The position numbers were made by a program, and so were the translations under genes. From contig CM023537.1 of NCBI GenBank assembly GCA_013350335.1, forward strand, positions 11,947,884 through 12,011,883: a DNA stretch of 64,000 nucleotides. The letters are read 5' to 3'. Below the pieces are notes generated by a model. It saw only the letters and a list, made by a program, of their open reading frames with translations, was not told the origin of the DNA and searched no databases. How positions within the stretch are numbered: the stretch's first letter is position 1; every line of letters begins with the position of its first letter. Below, piece by piece: positions 12,061 to 23,989 of the stretch. The DNA comes from Chimonanthus salicifolius (taxonomy: Eukaryota; Streptophyta; Magnoliopsida; Laurales; Calycanthaceae).

Positions 12061-12832
12061 ATTAGCAATTTAATTTTATTTGAAATTTATTTTAAAAATG
12101 TGTCAACATTTTCAACATGATGCATTTGGATGAGGGGTAAATTTTATGGGGGTTACCCTTGACTAGGGGTAAATGTAAGTAGGGATAAACTAACATATTA
12201 ATAATTTTATGAGAATTAATATTTTTTATTAAATCTATCTAGTATAAATAATAAAAATAAAATTTTATGAAACATAATTGTCAAAATATCCTATTTTTAA
12301 GGGGTGATTCTGTAGAAATTTCTATAAGGTCTCGAAACTCTGAAAGAGTCTGAGGTACATAATAATCTCTTTCGGATTTATTAGCAATTTATTCTCTTGG
12401 AAGTTTATTTTAAAAATGGGTCAATATTTTCAACATGATGTATTTGGATGAGGGGTAAATTTTACAGGGGTTACCCTTGAGTAGGGGTAACTGTAAGTAG
12501 GGGTAATATGACATAACAATTTTATAAGAATTAATAATTTTTATTAAATTTATATAATATAAAAAATAAAATAAAAAATTATGAAACATAATTGTCAAAA
12601 TGTCTTATTTTTAAGGAAGTGATTCTGTCCAAATTTCGAAAGGGTTTCGAAACTCCAAAAGAGTATGAGGTTCATAATAATCTTTTTTGGGGTAATTAAC
12701 ACTTTATTTTGTTGAATGTTTATTTTAAAAAATTGTCAATATTTTCAATACGATGCATTTGAATGAGGGGTAAATTTTGCAGGGGTTACCCTTGAGTAGA
12801 GATAACTGTAAGCAGGGGTAATCTGACAAAAT
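12061..12832. repeat. tandem array, period about 317 bp, MITE-derived
   Basis: Units start near 12,061, 12,379 and 12,697, each with TTTATTTTAAAAA..GTCAA.ATTTTCAA followed by GATG.ATTTGGATGAGGGGTAAA and GGTTACCCTTGA. That last block resembles the terminus of the GGGCTGYGTTTGGATG MITE just upstream. About 2.4 copies are present with moderate divergence. No coding content. Confidence 0.75.
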
Positions 12833-14989
12833 TTGGTGCCGCCGGATCTTCTTCTCGGCCTTAGATCAGGTCATGGAGAAGGTTTCTGCCCGTGGGTCCC
12901 ATCATACCCATTCCATTTTTTGATGGTCTATCCATCTGTACCATCAGATCTCTGATCGGAGTATGGTGAGACCTTCCTATGGCCAGTTTCTTTGGCTGCT
13001 GTTTGGGACGTCCGAAAATCCATGATTTGGATTTTTTTGTTAGATCCAAGTGGATCATTCACTTCTCAACCTAGGATCGACACCACCATGATCGCCCCTG
13101 GCCCACCTATCTACTGTTAAGGATGACCTTTGGTTTCAATCAACGGTGGAGCCCACGGTTTTTTCCCCCTTCTCCGTTGGTTCAGTGTATATCCTTCGAA
13201 CGAATGGAAAACCATTCATTCAGTGATATGCGGAATCGGAAGTGGAAGGGCAAACTCATAATTTCACCTAAAAATTTAGAATCGGATGTATAAGAAAAGA
13301 AAAGTCGAGTGTCTCTGAGTGCTGTCTAAAAATAATTAAAATATATAGTTTAAAACAAAGTAAACATTTAAAATTTTAAAGAATTTGCCTTACCCTCCTT
13401 AATCCTCTCTCTTTACTGTTTGCAGTCATTTCTGCCTCTGAAATAAGAGCGCACAGGCACGCGTCTCCACAAGGGAAAAAGAACAAAGGCAGAGTTCGAT
13501 TGGTCGCTATACACATCCCATTTTACATATTTACCCTTACCTTCCGTTCAAAATTACACAATGCGTCCAAAATCTAGCTTAGCTGGACACTACGAGACAA
13601 GAATGCATGCTTTCTTGGAGGATTTAATTGACGAAAATAGATAAAATCAATTTTACGAGATTAATTGACAATTTATTGTACAATAATCTCATATATTTGG
13701 GTATATTATGTAGAAAAATATATGGATAGAAGAAATTTTTAGAAATATTGTTCTAGAAAACTTGTAACTTAAAGATACTAGTCATGAAATACCAACGGAT
13801 TATATTAGCTAAAAATTTAAAATTTAAAATCTCAGGATGTAAATAGTTATATGAGTTGATATTTTATAAAATATGTATTAATATCATTTTATACGCATCT
13901 TACAATTTTTAATATATTTTTCTTCAATTATTGATAAAATCATTACTACTTAAAAACACACAATTTCTCAATCCCTCAACAGCTACTTTTGTCACTCGCT
14001 CTTTCGTTCCCTCATCTTTGACTTGTTTCCCGCGAAAATAAAAGGAGGAAAAAATTACTTTGGCAGGACATATCCACCGTACACCTGTAAAATGGCAGAA
14101 GAAAGATCTCAAAACATAAGTTTGTTTTTAGCTGCTTTGACAACTCATTAATATAAAGTAAAAAAAAATTGCCTGAGGGGCTTATTAGAATTTCTATACA
14201 GTAAGGACTTTTATAAATAAAATTTCTTTTCAATTAAGTTTACATTATTTTTTATTCACATTTGTTGACATAACTTGTCAAAACTCCAATAAAGTAGAAA
14301 ATAAACTATTTTTAACATCAATAAAAATATCTTATATTATTTAAAATCACATCAGTGTTTTCATTTTTTTTTTAAATAACATTTTTAAAAATATTTTATT
14401 CTTCTTTTACAATGAGCAATGAAGTAGTGTATGTCTAAAAATTTATTGGATTCAATTCATGTTTAAACCACTTTAAGTTACTCGATAGAATTTTTTTCAT
14501 CAACTTTATATATCTTCGTGAGAATACTAAGATTTATTATTATATTTTACATATATTTAACACGAGAAGGGTGACCATCCATTTCATCTCAAATCTTACA
14601 TTTATTTAGAGGGATAGAGGGAGAAGATGGTCAATGTGGCAAAGTGGTAATTGTGTTAATTTCCTTCTAAAGTAGTAAACATGGGTACAAAGTACGGCAT
14701 TACTTACTCCACTCTACTAAATCATGTACAGAATCAAAGGTTTTGGTTAAATAGTACCTTTTTTTTGTTCTTCATTACAATAATTACATCATCATTAAAC
14801 ACATACATGATACATCAGACATTTCATATCATGGCCCCCAACTGCATAATCAGCCCCTCAGCAATCAGCATATCCAAGGCAAAGCAAAAACAAAATAGTT
14901 TAGAACAAAATGTCTTTTTCCTTTGCTTTTATTTTATCTTGTCCCATTTCTTTTTTCATCAGATGCCCCCTCACTGGTCTCTTCTCAAG
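12833..14989. other. intergenic, nothing recognised
   Basis: Short ORFs only; none has a recognisable domain. The last part is the upstream region of the D-type cyclin gene. Confidence 0.5.
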
Positions 14990-15240
14990 TTGCTTACTGG
15001 TTTGCCCTAAATACACTCATTTCCTACAAAAGCCACCTCTTCCCTTGACTGCTCTCCCCCCACACATTTCCCTCTCTGTATTTGAAGCTCTTTTTCTTCC
15101 CATCTTTCTAGTTAATAGGAAGATGGAAAGGTTCTTCTTTTTCAGCGCCATTGTCTGATACAGCTCCTGCTCACTCTTGTTGAGTTCTGTAGAAATCTTG
15201 TGATATATGTAATATATATACTTTTCTTTTTAATCTATCA
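14990..15240 (+). promoter_or_regulatory. presumed 5' leader of the cyclin gene, with two small uORFs
   Basis: The sequence is strongly pyrimidine-rich (runs of CTC, TTC), as plant leaders often are. If transcribed, it contains an 11-codon uORF at 15123-15158 and a minimal start-stop uORF, ATGTAA, at 15207-15212, only 28 nt before the main start. The transcription start is not visible, so membership in the leader is inferred. Confidence 0.4.
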
Positions 15241-17281
15241 ATGGCTATTAGCTATGACTGTGTTGGGTCTAGCCTCCTTTGTCCAGAGGACAACAATAGC
15301 ATCATGGGTTTTGATGGTGAAGATGATGTTGAAGAGGGAGTGCTGGAAGGGAAATACCAACATGGATATCATCAAAGGCAATGCCTTTTGGTAGATTACT
15401 TGATGGGTTTTCCTCATCAGACTGATGAGTGCTTGGCTTTAATGGTTGAAAGAGAATGCCAGCATCTGCCCAAGGCAGACTACATGAGCAGGTTGCAGAA
15501 TGGGGCCTTGGATTTGTCAAGAAGAAGGGATGCTGTTGATTGGATTTGGAAGGTGGGTTGTTGGTGTTTGTATTCTTCTGAAATGGGATTGGTTTGCACT
15601 TTGCTTTCTTGGTATTGGACTTTGGTTTTGAACTTCTTGTTGGGTTTTTCTCCTTTTCATGTCTTTATGGTGTGGGGGGGCCTCTGGTTTGATGGAATGA
15701 AATAAAAGCTCCTTTGTTTCTCTGACTCTGTTCTGTGCCTGTTGCTTTGATGCTGTTCCAATTTCTCTGAAATTGATAGAGCATTCGGCTCCACTAACAG
15801 CTATCATTGATAATATTAAAGCCTCTTTTTTTAGTCTGAAATCAGATTTGTTCTTTTTTTCATTTCTCGGGCATGATTTCTTATCTGGATTTGGCTTCAT
15901 TTTTGCCCTCTCATTTGGTTGCTGTTGTGTTTGGTATTGATGGTTGTTTGGTTTCCAAGTTTTGTCCTTACATTTCCATTCATAGAAATTGTTTCATTGT
16001 GATTAATCTTTGTTACATTATATTGGGTTTAACAGGTTCATGCCTATTACAGTTTTGGACCCCTGTGTGCATACTTATCCATAAACTACTTGGACAGATT
16101 CCTTTCAGCCTATGAGCTCCCTGTGAGTTGTAGATAAGAACCCAATACTCCTTTTTTCATATGATTTGCGATTTCTATTACAAACATGTTTCTCTTCTCT
16201 TGTTTGAGTGAGTTGTTGAGATTCTATCTTTTATGTATTTTTAGCAAGGTAAATCCTGGATGATGCAGCTGTTATCGGTGGCTTGCTTGTCTTTAGCAGC
16301 CAAGATGGAGGAAACTGAAGTGCCTCTGTCTCTAGATTTACAGGTGAAGAAATATTACACTATTGGATTAAATGGTATTAAATGCATACAGCTCAATGTG
16401 CCTTGGGAATGATTTCTAGACTTTTTCAAGGAAGATGTGCCATTTCCTTCCATTTCTGTTCCCTGATTGTCGAAATTTATTATGTGGTTTAACAGGTCTG
16501 TGATTCCAAATTTGTCTTCGAAGCTAGAACTATACAGAGAATGGAGCTTCTGGTGCTGAGCACTTTGCAATGGAGGATGCAAGCTGTGACTCCATTCTCC
16601 TTCATAGATTACTTTCTTAAGAAGATGAATGATGGGAAATCACCACCAAGATCATTGATTCAGCGATCCATTGAACTTATCTTAGGCACAATTAGAGGTC
16701 TGTTTATTTTTCATTCAAGTTTAAACATGTTTCCATTTATTAAATTTTGCTCTGCAGAGGCAAAATGAACTCAGTGGACTCAACTTGTTGGTTTACTATT
16801 GATTCAATGCAGGGATTGAATTTTTGGAATTTAGGCCTTCTGAGGTAGCTGCAGCTGTGGCAACAACAGTATTAGGAGAAACCCAAGGAGTGAATTTTGA
16901 TGCGGCTGTATCTTGTTACATACATGTAGAGAAGGTAAAAATGTAGACCCAAAAGTGAATTTTCCTTTCTTATTTTGTTAAAAAAAAAAATCATCACCAG
17001 CTTGGCTAGGACAATTGAACAATTGAGTTGCCTGTTTTGGATTGCAGGAGAGAGTATTCAAGTGTTATGAGATGATCCAAGAGTTGGCATCAATCAGCAA
17101 TGGGTCTGTAAAACGAGTTAGCGGGTCGGTCTCATCAGTGCCACAGAGCCCCATTGGGGTGTTGGATGCTCCTTGCTTGAGTTACAAAAGTGAGGATATA
17201 ACTGTTGGGTCATGCACAAATTCTCCAGCTTCAAAGAGGAGGAAATTAAACAGCTTTTCTGAGATAAACACCAAGTCATGA
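15241..17281 (+). CDS. CYCD: D-type cyclin (CYCD2/CYCD4-like), six exons
   Basis: G1/S cyclin that partners CDKA to phosphorylate retinoblastoma-related protein in the nucleus. Exons read from the sequence: 15241-15552, 16036-16122, 16245-16343, 16496-16697, 16813-16934 and 17048-17281. All introns are GT..AG and phases join cleanly to give 351 aa, a normal length for the family. Residues 12-16 (LLCPE) form the LxCxE Rb-binding motif. The N-terminal cyclin box runs from about residue 60 to 190, with [17 protein letters not shown] and [12 protein letters not shown]. The C-terminal fold follows and includes [12 protein letters not shown]. The tail has an SP site at 333-334 next to a basic KRRK stretch (337-340), a likely nuclear signal. 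HLPKADY and the six-exon layout fit the CYCD2/CYCD4 clade better than CYCD3. No break was seen. Confidence 0.95.
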
Positions 17282-17706
17282 TCTGTTATAGAACTGGGGC
17301 TTCAAACAGGTCATGTTGGTTGGGTGGGTGAATGGGATTTTTGGTGTGATCAGAAGGTGGCAAAACAGAAGGCCAGGGAGAGGCTGGAGTGGAAAGAATG
17401 AGTGGAAGGAATAACTAAAGGTTGGGGAATCAATCAGTTCTCATGCTTTTAACATGAATGAAACGGGCACTATTTGTTAAATTATCAGAATTTTGCGGCT
17501 AAGAAAACAAAGGTAGACAAAAGAAGAGAGGAAAACTACAAGACTTATCTCTTTTGGGTTGAGATGCAGCATGTTGTAGCTTTCATTTCTAAAGAAACAA
17601 AGAGGAAGGAAAAGAAATCCTGAGAGGAATATTTATATTTGTTAGCTTTCTTTGTGAAGAGAATTTAGTGAAAAGCATCCCTTTTGTTGGTGGGGTGGTG
17701 GAGGGA

Positions 17707-17744
<38 letters not shown>

Positions 17745-17860
17745 AGGAAGTGGGATTTCATACAAGTTCTTTGTTATTTATGATATTGACATGGTATTAT
17801 TCATGATATTAATATGAGTATCTTTTATATGTACATTTCACTTCTGTCTTTGGTTGCAAA
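17282..17860 (+). other. presumed 3' UTR and downstream region of the cyclin gene
   Basis: Non-coding sequence after the stop. It holds a long GA microsatellite and no canonical AATAAA that I could pick out with confidence, so the poly(A) site is not placed. Confidence 0.4.
17711..17741 (+). repeat. (GA)n microsatellite
   Basis: About 15 uninterrupted GA units, roughly 430 bp after the cyclin stop codon. A likely length-polymorphic marker. Confidence 0.95.
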
Positions 17861-18277
17861 CTTGGAATCAGGGATTTGAAGTCTCTGATTTAAGAAGAGC
17901 TACCAAGTCAGTTCAAAACTTGGGAGGGCAATATAAAATTTTGAGAGAGAGAGAGAAAGAATTGGCATTTATATTTGGAGGGGGGGACCTTGAGATGTTT
18001 CAGTTTCTCTTCAGAGAGAAGGGAAAAAAAAAGATGAGTGAATTATTCTGTCTCACCTCTTTGTTCTAATCTAATCTAGAAACTATCAAACACCTTTTCT
18101 GCTACGCTTTTATAATTCCTTATCTTTCATCTTTCTGCTAAAAACTTGCATGTATATCATATGTTGCCACTTGGACTTAAATACTCAACTTATTACAGTA
18201 CAAAGAAAATTGTAAGGAACTACAGGAATCTTTTCCTTGGATGTAAAGTAATTTTTAAGGTTCTTACTTTATACGTT
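17861..18277. other. intergenic, nothing recognised
   Basis: One 71-codon ORF (17854-18069) has low complexity and no domain. Nothing else is supportable. Confidence 0.45.
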
Positions 18278-18465
18278 ACTTCTGTCCTATTTTAGTTGTC
18301 TCATTTAAAATATTTGTATTTTTTAAAGAACTTTCTATATAAGACTAGCACTTCATGTGATCTTATCTATTTCAACACAATTTTTACCACTCTAATATAA
18401 ATGAGACAACTATTTTGGGACAATTTTAAAATTCATAAAAGACAATTAATTTAGGATAGAAGGAG
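18278..18465. mobile_element. Stowaway-like MITE (Tc1/mariner type)
   Basis: The left end, TTCTGTCCTATTTTAGTTGTC-like, and the right end, the reverse complement of CTCCTTCTATCCTAAATTAA, form an inverted repeat. A second inner inverted pair is TTAGTTGTCTCATTTA / TAAATGAGACAACTA. A TA dinucleotide flanks both ends. The motif resembles the CTCCTTCNGTCC terminus of plant Stowaway elements; the left end seems to lack three bases. Non-coding hairpin. Confidence 0.55.
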
Positions 18466-18569
18466 TATTATAATAAGTTGAATGACTTGAATAAAACAGG
18501 AGTCTAGTTATTGCTTGGAACAATTGTTGTTGCTCACTATATGGTGTGTGCAATGGAAATGGAGTTAAA

Positions 18570-18710
18570 TTTACGTAGGTAGCTTGATTGTTCTAAGCTT
18601 GTAGGATTAGATTAGAAGTCTTAAATTCGACTATTTTCAAGTATACTTGATACATGAGGTGTGTGGGTGGTCTCGAATATCCATGGGATTAGTCTCACAG
18701 TTCTTTATCA
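18570..18710 (+). mobile_element. possible SINE fragment (tRNA-derived)
   Basis: GTAGGTAGCTTGATTG could be a weak A box and GTCTTAAATTCGACT (18618-18632) a B-box-like block. The 3' part, GGTGTGTGGGTGGTCTCGAAT followed by GGGATTAGTCTCAC, has the look of the tail half of plant Au-type SINEs. Ends were not fixed. Confidence 0.35.
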
Positions 18711-19542
18711 GATTAATTGGGTCTAAATTGGCATTTTTTCAACCTTATTGAATTTGAATAAATATAAATCCATTTTGAGTTTGTTTCATTGAATTAGAAA
18801 TTCATTTAAAATTGATCTTAGGTTTATTATTGATCATTGAACTTTTGAAAATCTACTACTTAAATTTATTAGAGTTATTTTTATGAAACATTGTTTTAAA
18901 AATATCTTCCAATGCTATCTATTCTCATGCATTGGAGTCGGCCTTCACTGACTTTACTAGACTTAGGATCAACTACCCCTCAAGGGCAAAAATGGTTGGT
19001 GCAGAGTGATTCGTATATATACTGCTGTATATCTTTTATAAAGAGATTTTTTTATATAAAAATATCATGAGTTATTTAAATTTAGATCGTTTAGAGAATT
19101 AGTACTCAAGTTAATGTTTCTTCCCATTAAAAATAAGTTTAATTTTAATAAATATAAAATATCATTCACAAATCTTATTTATCAATCAAATTTGAGAACT
19201 CTAATCTAATATAAAGAAAATGTGTCTTCCTCTTTTTTCTTTTTTAATACGTAGAAACCCTCAAACTTCCACTATGTGGTGATTATCGTACCACCCATAA
19301 GATCTTCCACTTTTATATAGGGAGAGAGGACCTTAACTTCGAATCATCATAAGGTTGACAGTGTGTAGCTGACGTGGCGTAAAATAGGAGTCTATTAATT
19401 AGGTGGGCCAGAAATGATGGACTTTATTTCTTTGGGCCAGGTCATCTACATATATGGGCCTGTGTGTTGACTGCTTGACTAGCTGCTTAATTACATTTTG
19501 TTAGGTACTCTGATGGATGTTAGACCTTTAATGGGTTGTGTA
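18711..19542. other. intergenic, nothing recognised
   Basis: AT-rich, no gene or delimited repeat seen. Confidence 0.45.
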
Positions 19543-19550
19543 CTTGATAG

Positions 19551-19804
19551 CAGAGGTACAAATATCGGCTGATATATATCGTATCGGCCTGATTTGTACC
19601 GGTTTTGAAAGACTGAATATCGGCCGATATATATCGTTATCGGCCGATATTCACAATATCGGCCGTATTATATCGGCTGAAATATCGACCGTATTATATC
19701 GGCCGATATCGGTTGGAGAGAGAAAAATATCGGCCTATATATCGGCCGATAGCGATATATCGGTCGACATATCGTATCGGCCGATACCGATTTTTAAACC
19801 CCTG
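19551..19804. mobile_element. hAT MITE, TATCGGCCGATA family, copy 2 (best preserved)
   Basis: Starts CAGAGGTACAAATATCGG and ends ACCGATTTTTAAACCCCTG, imperfect inverted termini of the form CAGRGGTNYAAA. A perfect 8-bp duplication CTTGATAG sits at 19543-19550 and 19805-19812. The 254-bp interior is almost entirely composed of TATCGGCCGATA palindromes and variants, many overlapping as ATATATCGG. No transposase is encoded; the 96-codon ORF crossing it is a by-product. hAT assignment rests on the 8-bp duplication and CAG..CTG ends. Confidence 0.85.
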
Positions 19805-19812
19805 CTTGATAG

Positions 19813-20905
19813 ATTATCAGTACCGTAAAAAATGAATCTATTAAATTATATTAGTCCTTTATTTTTATAATTAAAAATAAATCAAATTATATTTAATTAA
19901 ATGTCAATGATGTGCATTGACAAATGTAATTTTTCAGGTAATTCCCAAAAAATTTCAAAGAAAAAAATAATTTTGAATTTTCAACATTAAGTGAATCCTA
20001 CACGAAGTGGTACTACTTGGACATTAAAAACGTTTGAATATTTTGTTGATTTACCATGGTTAATATATAAACAGCAATTTTTATGTTAATAGGTAAAGAT
20101 TAATAACAAATTTAAAGCTAACTGCAAATATATTTTTTTTAAAAAGAAACGTATTGATTGATTTTGATTGACTGACACCACACTAAATCTATTAATTTTT
20201 TATTTTGTAAAAAATATAAAATTTAGAAATATTGGCCAACTTGGTTAATTTCCTAAGATTTAAAGTCTCGTGGAAACCGAATGTAACATATATTACATCG
20301 GCCGAGCTAAGGCTTAGTGGGCTCGGCCCAGTAGCAAAATGCTAATCCCAACTTTAGCTAAGGTACTCGAGATCTTCTATATAGATTACGAAGATCAGCC
20401 AAGCATGAGTTGACTCGGACTCAGATGATACTGATACGGCCCAGACTCAGCTGTATTATTTATGACTTGGCCATTTCACCCAATTTTTAGTGATTTTCAG
20501 CTGATTTTTTTCAACCTGATGTATATAACTCGATCTCAGTCCCTACTGAGTCAGATATTTAAAACCTTACTTCTATGAAGTGCCGAATCGATAAATTGCA
20601 AATTACGAACCTACTGAAGAATTTAAAATTCATTTCTTCTCCATTTTAAGAATCTGCTGATTCAACTCAAACCCAATTACTACTGATACAGCTCCAACTC
20701 AACCATATTGGCCAGGAGTCTGCTCTTTATTTCCTCTGGTGATTTTTAGCTAATTCCTTCCCAACTCGACGAATACAATTAAAATTGGCTCGAACTCACC
20801 TCTCTACTTAGAAGTTAGAACCATGTAGAACCTAGTAGGTTGGTTATCAATTTGTGAGGTGTTTGACGGTTGTTCCTCGGAGGACTTCTATCTATCATGA
20901 AGAGG
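19813..20905. other. intergenic, nothing recognised
   Basis: Non-coding. The stretch 20,400-20,830 is rich in degenerate GACTCGGACTCAG / CTCAACTC motifs, perhaps an old copy of the GGGTCGGGT-like repeat. Confidence 0.4.
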
Positions 20906-21227
20906 TTATGTGATGGGGGTTGAAGGGTTGGGTGGGACGAAGCCTGAGCTCAGCGATGATGCAACAAATGGATAAGCCTGACCCAGTTGGCAAAAAGGTG
21001 TGACGTATGATGATAGAGGTAGGATGTAGTTGGTCTTCTCAAAACCTGTAGGGATCATGAACTCGAATGAAGATGAATTATTTGCAATTAGGAGAGCTAT
21101 CCATCTTTTGGTGAGGTATGAGAATGGCAATCTTATAGTTGAAGGCAAATTTGTGAATGCTATCGCCTTCGTCAGTGGCAGAAGAATAGTTAAGAGTAGA
21201 AGTAATGCTCCACAAACTATACAGTAG
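20906..21227 (+). pseudogene. RNase H-like fragment from a non-LTR retroelement or gene relic
   Basis: Codons at 21030-21227 read VFSKPVGIMNSNEDELFAIR, then a short linker, LIVEGKFVNAIAFVSG. This matches the layout of plant type-1 RNase H domains found in LINE-derived sequences (SKPVG..SNEAELLA, then IEGDSANAI.WVSG). The catalytic Asp expected after the IEG block is replaced by Lys. No intact first strand motif precedes it and the frame is broken upstream. It is short and isolated, so a dead fragment. Confidence 0.5.
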
Positions 21228-21472
21228 ATTTCTTCACAAAGATTGGAGTACAAAATCCGAGGCGAGTTGTAAACCTCTTGTGACTTTGTACCATTAGGTG
21301 GGCTGTACTGGGCCCAAGGTGTTCTTTCCTTTGGAACCTTTATGTGCTTTTTCTATTCATGGAGATACATCACATGAACATTAAATACTATTGAATCTAA
21401 ATTTAAAAGGAAAAAAATATTATTTTAAATAATTATTTCATTCTTAAATTACTTCATATAAACCCATATACA

Positions 21473-21870
21473 CAAGGGTACATATATCGGCTTTTAATTG
21501 CCGATTAATAACAGCTGATACGTATTGTATCGGCCTAGAACCTATTTCTCGGTCGATATGGCCGATATATCGGTGATACATATAGGTCCAATATCGGCCG
21601 AGATGATTTATATCGGTATTTAAAAAAAAATATCAGCATGGTGATGTGCCCGGGTCGAAATATCGGCCGATATCGGCCCAGAATTCGGCTGATATTTACG
21701 TTTTCAATTTTTTTTAAAAAAAAAGTTTCTTTTTCTGTTTTTTTTATATTTTTTAATTCAGAAAAAATAAAATAATACCAATATTTACAAAAAAAAAGAG
21801 GAGAGAGTAATTTATCAGCCGATATTTGCATATCGGCCGAAATATTGGCTAGGCGAATTTTTGACCTCTG
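21473..21870. mobile_element. hAT MITE, TATCGGCCGATA family, copy 3
   Basis: Starts CAAGGGTACATATATCGG, ends GAATTTTTGACCTCTG, and has a perfect 8-bp duplication CATATACA (21465-21472 and 21871-21878). The 398-bp interior has palindromic TATCGGCCGATA clusters at both ends and an AT-rich core with long T and A runs. Confidence 0.85.
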
Positions 21871-21878
21871 CATATACA

Positions 21879-22589
21879 TGAGTGGAATAAGGGATTAGAA
21901 AAAAATGTGGAGCGTATCATATCAGCCGAATAATGGCTGATATGCAAGCACATTTTGCAAAACTTTTGATTTTTTTTAGAAAAAATAAAAATTATTGAAA
22001 AATATATAAAATAGAAAACCGAGTATAAGCATGTTGTGGTTAAAACAATGGTTGTTTTCATAGAGTATTAGACCCTTAAGATCTAAAATTTTGATACTAG
22101 TGTATATCTTAAATAATTAAAAATATTTTTTTTTTCAAAAATAGAAAATCTATATAAAGAAACATTTGACATGAAATTTATATTCTCTACTATCCCATAA
22201 TGATATGTATTTTCTATTACAATACATTAATTCTTTTCATAAAAAATCTAAATTTCATAAAAATGTTAGAATATTAGGAAAATATCACAAATACCCTTAA
22301 AACTATATCAATCACATTAAGGGTTCTTTATTTAATTCCATAAATACTTATATAACATTTCTTTCTTTCTTTTCATAAGAGAATCCAAAATAGTAAGTAT
22401 CTTAGAAAACCCGAATTTCTACCTATACATTGGAGTTTGTAAAGATCTAGCTCACTTTCTTTGAGGTTTGAAGGGTGGCTCATCTTTATTTTGTACCGTG
22501 AACAAGGATTTTAGGCCTTTTAGAATACAATGAAGTTTTAAGTATATACAAATCTTTCTATTCATACACTATAGAAGATTTTATAGGAG
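21879..22589. other. intergenic with a possible decayed MITE
   Basis: Near 21,915-21,950 there are ATCAGCCGAATAATGGCTGATAT motifs of the TATCGGCCGATA family without clean ends. Otherwise AT-rich and unremarkable. Confidence 0.35.
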
Positions 22590-22940
22590 GTGGCCTTTTA
22601 AAGTAGAATGAGAATCGAATTCAAGACTTCTGATTTCTAAGATAGGAAAGGTGGTGCATTTTTAAGAACATTATCGTGGGTAATTTTAAGTTTTAAATAT
22701 CACAAAAATGATATAGATAAAAAAAAAAAATTGGCCTCAAATTTTATATTTTTAATTTTAAATAATATTAAAAAGACTCTAAAATATTGGCTGAAATATC
22801 ACCCTCTTGGACCATTTGGATACGAAATATCAGTTTTGTTGGTATTTATGTAATTTTCAGTAAAATTCAACACTTCATGATATTTACATTTCCTCACCCC
22901 GCCCCACTTCACCTGAGTTTTGGGGAAATTTAGGGGTGGC
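22590..22940. other. decayed repeat mosaic
   Basis: A minus-strand tRNA-like B box (GAATTCGATTC, near 22,612-22,622) hints at a SINE remnant. Around 22,785-22,850 lie ATATTGGCTGAAATATC and ACGAATATCAG motifs of the palindrome family. None can be delimited. Confidence 0.3.
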
Positions 22941-23087
22941 CAAGGGTCCAAATCTGTGCCGATACATCTCGTGTCGGCTGTACAGGCAAGATCTCGTGAC
23001 ATGATCGAGATTTGGCAAAAAAAAAGAGAGAAAAATATCGCCTGATATAAGCCAAGATCTCAAGTCCACCGTTTTTTTTACCCTTAA
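22941..23087. mobile_element. hAT MITE, TATCGGCCGATA family, partial copy
   Basis: Starts CAAGGGTCCAAATC followed by GCCGATACATCTCGTG, and ends near TTTTTTTTACCCTTA. Target duplications do not match, so the ends are approximate or the copy has been rearranged by the adjoining inverted repeat. Confidence 0.5.
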
Positions 23088-23172
23088 TTGGTCCAAAAAA
23101 ATTCCGGGCAGCCCACCAAGAAATAGACTTAGTTAAGGTCAGATGGCCTCGAAGATAATCCCGAACCACAAC
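23088..23172 (+). repeat. left arm of an 85-bp inverted repeat
   Basis: Starts TTGGTCCAAAAAAATTCCGG and is the imperfect reverse complement of 23990-24074. It includes CCGGGCAGCCCACC and GGCCTCGAAGATAA blocks. The two arms are separated by about 820 bp. Confidence 0.8.
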
Positions 23173-23819
23173 CAAAAGATTAATTGAACAAGGGCTGGGC
23201 CTGGATCCAAAATCTGGGCTTCACCAAAATTTAGTTTCCTTGCTCAACCAATCCACAAGGATAGTTTCTATGGACAAGGGGTTTGGATACTGCTGCTCAT
23301 GGGCTCCATTTAAGCCCAAAACCAACCAAAGCCCATTCTAAAGAAACGAGCTTGAACGTATATGCTATAGAATACATTTGGGCTTCTAGGGAAACCTATT
23401 AAAGCCTATTTGTCTTTTTAGTCGCTTCGAAATTGGACTAAACTATATATTTATATATAGATATATAACAATTACATGTATTGTTATTATATTATATGAT
23501 TATATTAGGAATATATTGTAATCTCCTCCATCACTCAAAGACGACATAACTCATTGAAATTTTGAAATTGGGCCTTGTAAGTGCGCTTCGACTCTTTGTC
23601 CAAGAAAATTATTTTACAAACAGGAATACAGGATCCAACACTTGGGCTTTGGGTTTAATGATAAAAAGGCTTGACTGGATGTGAACAGGCTTGGCCTTTG
23701 AGAATACAAATTGGTTTCATCTTCAGCAAAGGGAACTTGATCCGTTATCGGCCCTAGGCTTGGGATACTTCTCCAAAAAGCATAAAAAATAATTCTTCTT
23801 AGGGGATTCTAAAGAGGCT
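23173..23819. other. intergenic between inverted-repeat arms
   Basis: No gene. Several GGGCTT/GCCCA-rich words occur, as in many plant intergenic regions. Possible start of a family copy at 23,728 (CAAAGGGAAC), not confirmed by a duplication. Confidence 0.4.
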
Positions 23820-23989
23820 GTTTTTTTAATATATATATATCGGCCGAGATATCCGTCTGGGCCTACAACCGATATTCGTTTTCTTTTTTCTTGTTTGTTT
23901 AAAAAAATGAAGAAATCGGCCAAGATCTCGGCGGAATTTTTTTTCTCTGGCCAATAGTTATCGTATCGGCCGAGATTTATACCCCTGGA
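23820..23989. mobile_element. hAT MITE, TATCGGCCGATA family, partial copy
   Basis: Contains TATATATCGGCCGAGATAT and GTATCGGCCGAGATTTATACC and ends ..TACCCCTG at about 23987, the typical right end of the family. The left end and duplication were not found. It lies directly against the right inverted-repeat arm, which suggests insertion into it. Confidence 0.55.
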
